A stretch of DNA of 5,017 bases, taken from contig JAZQCN010000107.1 in NCBI GenBank assembly GCA_045546315.1, forward strand, positions 1-5,017, in the 5' to 3' direction. This DNA is from RGIG2041 sp045546315. GTDB lineage: Bacteria > Bacillota > Clostridia > UBA1381 > UMGS1253. Both the position numbers and the translations under genes were made by a program. Positions 3,146-5,017 of the stretch are shown here, piece after piece (position 1 is the first letter of the stretch; each line of letters begins with the position of its first letter). The notes beneath the pieces are model-generated. The model made no database searches, was not told the DNA's origin, and worked only from the letters and a program-made list of their open reading frames with translations.

Positions 3146-4765
3146 TTACCTTTTTGGAATCCAGACAGAATATGTGCTGCCCCCTTTCCTCCCCGCGGAG
3201 GCGTAGTCTACAAGATGAACCTCTCCGCACACAAAATGCGCTAAAAAGCCGTCTGTGCGCTGCGCTGTCAGTACAGCATCGGCGGAAAGCGCGGCGCTCA
3301 AATCACCGCCAAAGCAGGTGTCCGTTGCAAGGAGCATTGGTCCGTAGTGATATTCAAAATAAGGCCTGCCCTCAATGACCACTTCCGCTCTGCGCACGGC
3401 AAAATCAAGCGCGAGCTCGATTTCGGTTTTGCCGCTTAAAAGCACATCGACAAAGCCTGCAGGGACGGTGCGCGCGTTGCCGTTTACGGTCAGAGTAGCG
3501 CTGTCGCACCACTGCGGCACGCGCAGGCGCAGGGACTTTTCCTTTTTCGCGTCTGCCGTAAAATGCAGCACGCCGTCTTCGGGATACTTTGTTTTGCAGA
3601 TAAGCTCAACCGCATCTGTTTTATATACCGAAGGTGCATAAAGCACGGGGGTGATTACATCGTCTTTTTCATAGTAGAGCATATCGCGCAGGCAGCTGAA
3701 GAGCGTAAACCCGCGGTAACGGCAGCACTTGTACATATCCTCGCTCGTCGAAAAATTCTTTTTGCCGACATTGCTCTGGTAGTACGCAAAATCCGAGCCA
3801 TCCGCCGAAACAGAGCCGAGAATGTGGTTAAAAAATGTCTTTTCGATTGCATCTAAGTATTTTGCCTGCGGCGCAAGCCAGAACAGCGTTAGGGAAAGCT
3901 CAATCCAGCCGACCGCCACGCAGTTTTCGTTTGGGCGCATTGCCATATCCAGAATCATCGGTGCGTTGCCGTTTTCGCGCCAGAATTCCTCCACCGTGCC
4001 GTTGCCGGTATTGCGGATTTGTGTATCGTTAATCTGCTGCCAGTAGCGCTTTGCAGCAGAAAGCATCTCCGGCTTGTCAAACACAATGCCGTAGCGAATC
4101 AATCCGAGATAAATTACAATCATCTCAATGCCCTTTTGCGAGCGGAGCTTTAAAATGTCCGTAAAGGAAACGATGTTCATATCGCTCGCCTCGCACTTTT
4201 CAATGATGTGGTCGGCAAGCGCCTTCGCCGGCGCAAACCCCGTCAGCTCCCACAGGCGCACCATCGAGTATAAAATACTGATGTGCTGCGTACCGTCGTT
4301 GGTGGAATCCAAAATATCCTTCCCCGCCGTAATAAAGGTATCGTAAAGATATTGCGTGCACTTTTTTGCCGCTTCAAGCACGGCTTCCTCCCCGGTCATT
4401 TGCGCATAGCTGAGCATACCCAAAAGCGTAAACGCCTGATTCCAAACAGAAAAATACTCCAATTCCTTCCCCGTCTCCAAACAGCCGAGGTAACCGTCGG
4501 CACGCTGATTTTTTAAAATGCTGTCGATGACCACCTTTGCTTTTTTCAGCGCTTCTTCGTTTTGGTCGCTGTTGGCATAGTGCGTGCAAACATCGATAAA
4601 CTTGCCGGTAAATTCCGGCTCGGCGCACTTTTCGTCCTTCGGCGCGATGTAGGTTTCCGCGTGCTTGTCCACATCAATCTTTTCGTAAAAATTCTTTTTA
4701 AGTATTTCATAATACCGCCCGACAATGCCGTCGGATAAGGTTGTATATACCGGTGTAAACTTCAT
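3146..4765 (-). CDS. Glycoside hydrolase family 127-like protein, putative beta-L-arabinofuranosidase (539 aa)
   Basis: The protein is predicted to hydrolyse beta-L-arabinofuranosides or a related glycan. It has no signal peptide, so it would act in the cytoplasm on imported oligosaccharides. Residues about 5-365 fit the (alpha/alpha)6 barrel of GH127 (old DUF1680): NQRADGYLG (86-94), NQAFTLLGMLSYAQMTG (109-125), NDGTQHISILYSMVRLWELT (156-175). Residues about 375-539 are beta-sandwich, with LRLRVPQW and YFEYHYGPMLLA. The family's zinc-thiolate site is recognisable: Glu280 and Cys282 (ENC) and the pair Cys347-Cys348 (KCC). Cys347 would be the nucleophile, and Glu264, 16 residues before Glu280, would be the acid/base. 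This matches my recollection of HypBA1 (Glu322, Glu338, Cys340, Cys417, Cys418). AAGGAG lies 8 nt upstream of the start. Length is shorter than typical members (about 600-650 aa), and the sequence after CC is unusual. Exact substrate is not determined. Confidence 0.85.
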   Translation of the reverse strand: MKFTPVYTTLSDGIVGRYYEILKKNFYEKIDVDKHAETYIAPKDEKCAEPEFTGKFIDVCTHYANSDQNEEALKKAKVVIDSILKNQRADGYLGCLETGKELEYFSVWNQAFTLLGMLSYAQMTGEEAVLEAAKKCTQYLYDTFITAGKDILDSTNDGTQHISILYSMVRLWELTGFAPAKALADHIIEKCEASDMNIVSFTDILKLRSQKGIEMIVIYLGLIRYGIVFDKPEMLSAAKRYWQQINDTQIRNTGNGTVEEFWRENGNAPMILDMAMRPNENCVAVGWIELSLTLFWLAPQAKYLDAIEKTFFNHILGSVSADGSDFAYYQSNVGKKNFSTSEDMYKCCRYRGFTLFSCLRDMLYYEKDDVITPVLYAPSVYKTDAVELICKTKYPEDGVLHFTADAKKEKSLRLRVPQWCDSATLTVNGNARTVPAGFVDVLLSGKTEIELALDFAVRRAEVVIEGRPYFEYHYGPMLLATDTCFGGDLSAALSADAVLTAQRTDGFLAHFVCGEVHLVDYASAGRKGGSTYSVWIPKR

Positions 4766-4766
4766 A

Positions 4767-5017
4767 TTATATCTCCTTAAGCTCTATATCCAGTCTTGCA
4801 GGTGTCAGATTTTCGCTTACGGCAAACAGCTGCAGCGTGCCGGCGGTTTCACCGACCTGCACCGCCACACTGATGGCGCCTGCGCGCATTTTTCTCGTTT
4901 TGCTCGGTACAGGCGTGTGGTCACACACATCCGAGCCCGTGCCGACAATTTTGCCGAGGCGGTTTGTGTTAAACGCAACCGTCGGGCAGGCATCGGAAGT
5001 CGGATCGTAGCCATGTC
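4767..5017 (-). CDS. C-terminal part of a probable GH2-type glycoside hydrolase (5' end outside window)
   Basis: Only the last 82 residues are present, in the frame whose first complete codon starts at 5015. The stop (4769-4767) is 1 nt before the GH127 start, and that gene's ribosome binding site lies inside this one, so the two are co-transcribed and probably translationally coupled. The fragment includes TNRLGKIVGTGSDVCDH, RKMRAGAISVAVQVG and AGTLQLFAVSENLTPARL. The pattern (GxGS, then DH, then a basic residue and MxAGxIxVxVQ, then AGxLxLxAxSxxLxxAxLxI) resembles the immunoglobulin-like C-terminal domain of large beta-galactosidase-type GH2 enzymes. With a GH127 neighbour this fits stepwise plant-glycan degradation. 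Family assignment is tentative because the catalytic part is missing. Confidence 0.6.
   Translation of the reverse strand, partial: HGYDPTSDACPTVAFNTNRLGKIVGTGSDVCDHTPVPSKTRKMRAGAISVAVQVGETAGTLQLFAVSENLTPARLDIELKEI

Noticed and set aside
3375..4516. Several plus-strand frames opposite the GH127 gene
   Set aside because: None has a ribosome binding site or a recognisable domain, and all are antisense to a gene with a conserved catalytic site.
4817..5014. Minus-strand Arg-rich frame at the right edge
   Set aside because: The frame that ends at 4767-4769, next to the GH127 ribosome binding site, gives a normal protein-like sequence with a beta-domain pattern. The Arg/Cys-rich frame is its shadow.

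Overview
The window looks like a chromosomal stretch of a low-to-mid GC Firmicute, most likely a gut Clostridium relative (Oscillospiraceae/Lachnospiraceae type). This is inferred from near-consensus SigA promoters (TTGACA-17-TATAAT), strong AGGAGG ribosome binding sites, a tRNA with encoded CCA, hairpin-plus-T-run terminators and a plant-glycan hydrolase operon. No species call is possible from the sequence alone.

Left part (1-1314): the 3' half of a tRNA (probably tRNA-Lys) with its terminator. It is followed by a visibly AT-rich two-gene unit: a minus-strand 68-aa XRE-type repressor and a divergent 260-aa protein with a DUF4429-like domain and a C-terminal SHOCT segment. The two share a compact intergenic region with overlapping back-to-back promoters. 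Each promoter carries one copy of a 17-bp near-palindrome in its spacer, which looks like a small repressor-controlled switch.

Middle part (1315-3145): a GC-richer gene encoding an N-terminal winged-helix domain of the kind found in phage or conjugative-element replication proteins. Its reading frame closes early, and the family's usual Lys/Asn-rich tail is found downstream in another frame. Then comes a gene with its own strong promoter. It encodes a 317-aa protein with an N-terminal helix-turn-helix, a low-complexity YDDG/YDDS tract, two copies of a KVTYVNPDDY motif and about four membrane helices. A strong terminator and two intergenic palindromes follow.

Right part (3146-5017): a minus-strand carbohydrate-degradation operon. 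It holds a GH127-like (beta-L-arabinofuranosidase family) protein, preceded with essentially no gap by the C-terminus of another protein, probably the tail of a GH2-type glycosidase that continues outside the window.

The strongest candidates for something undescribed are the membrane-anchored HTH protein with the YDD repeats and the XRE/DUF4429-SHOCT divergent switch next to the tRNA. Functions of both are inferred from architecture only.
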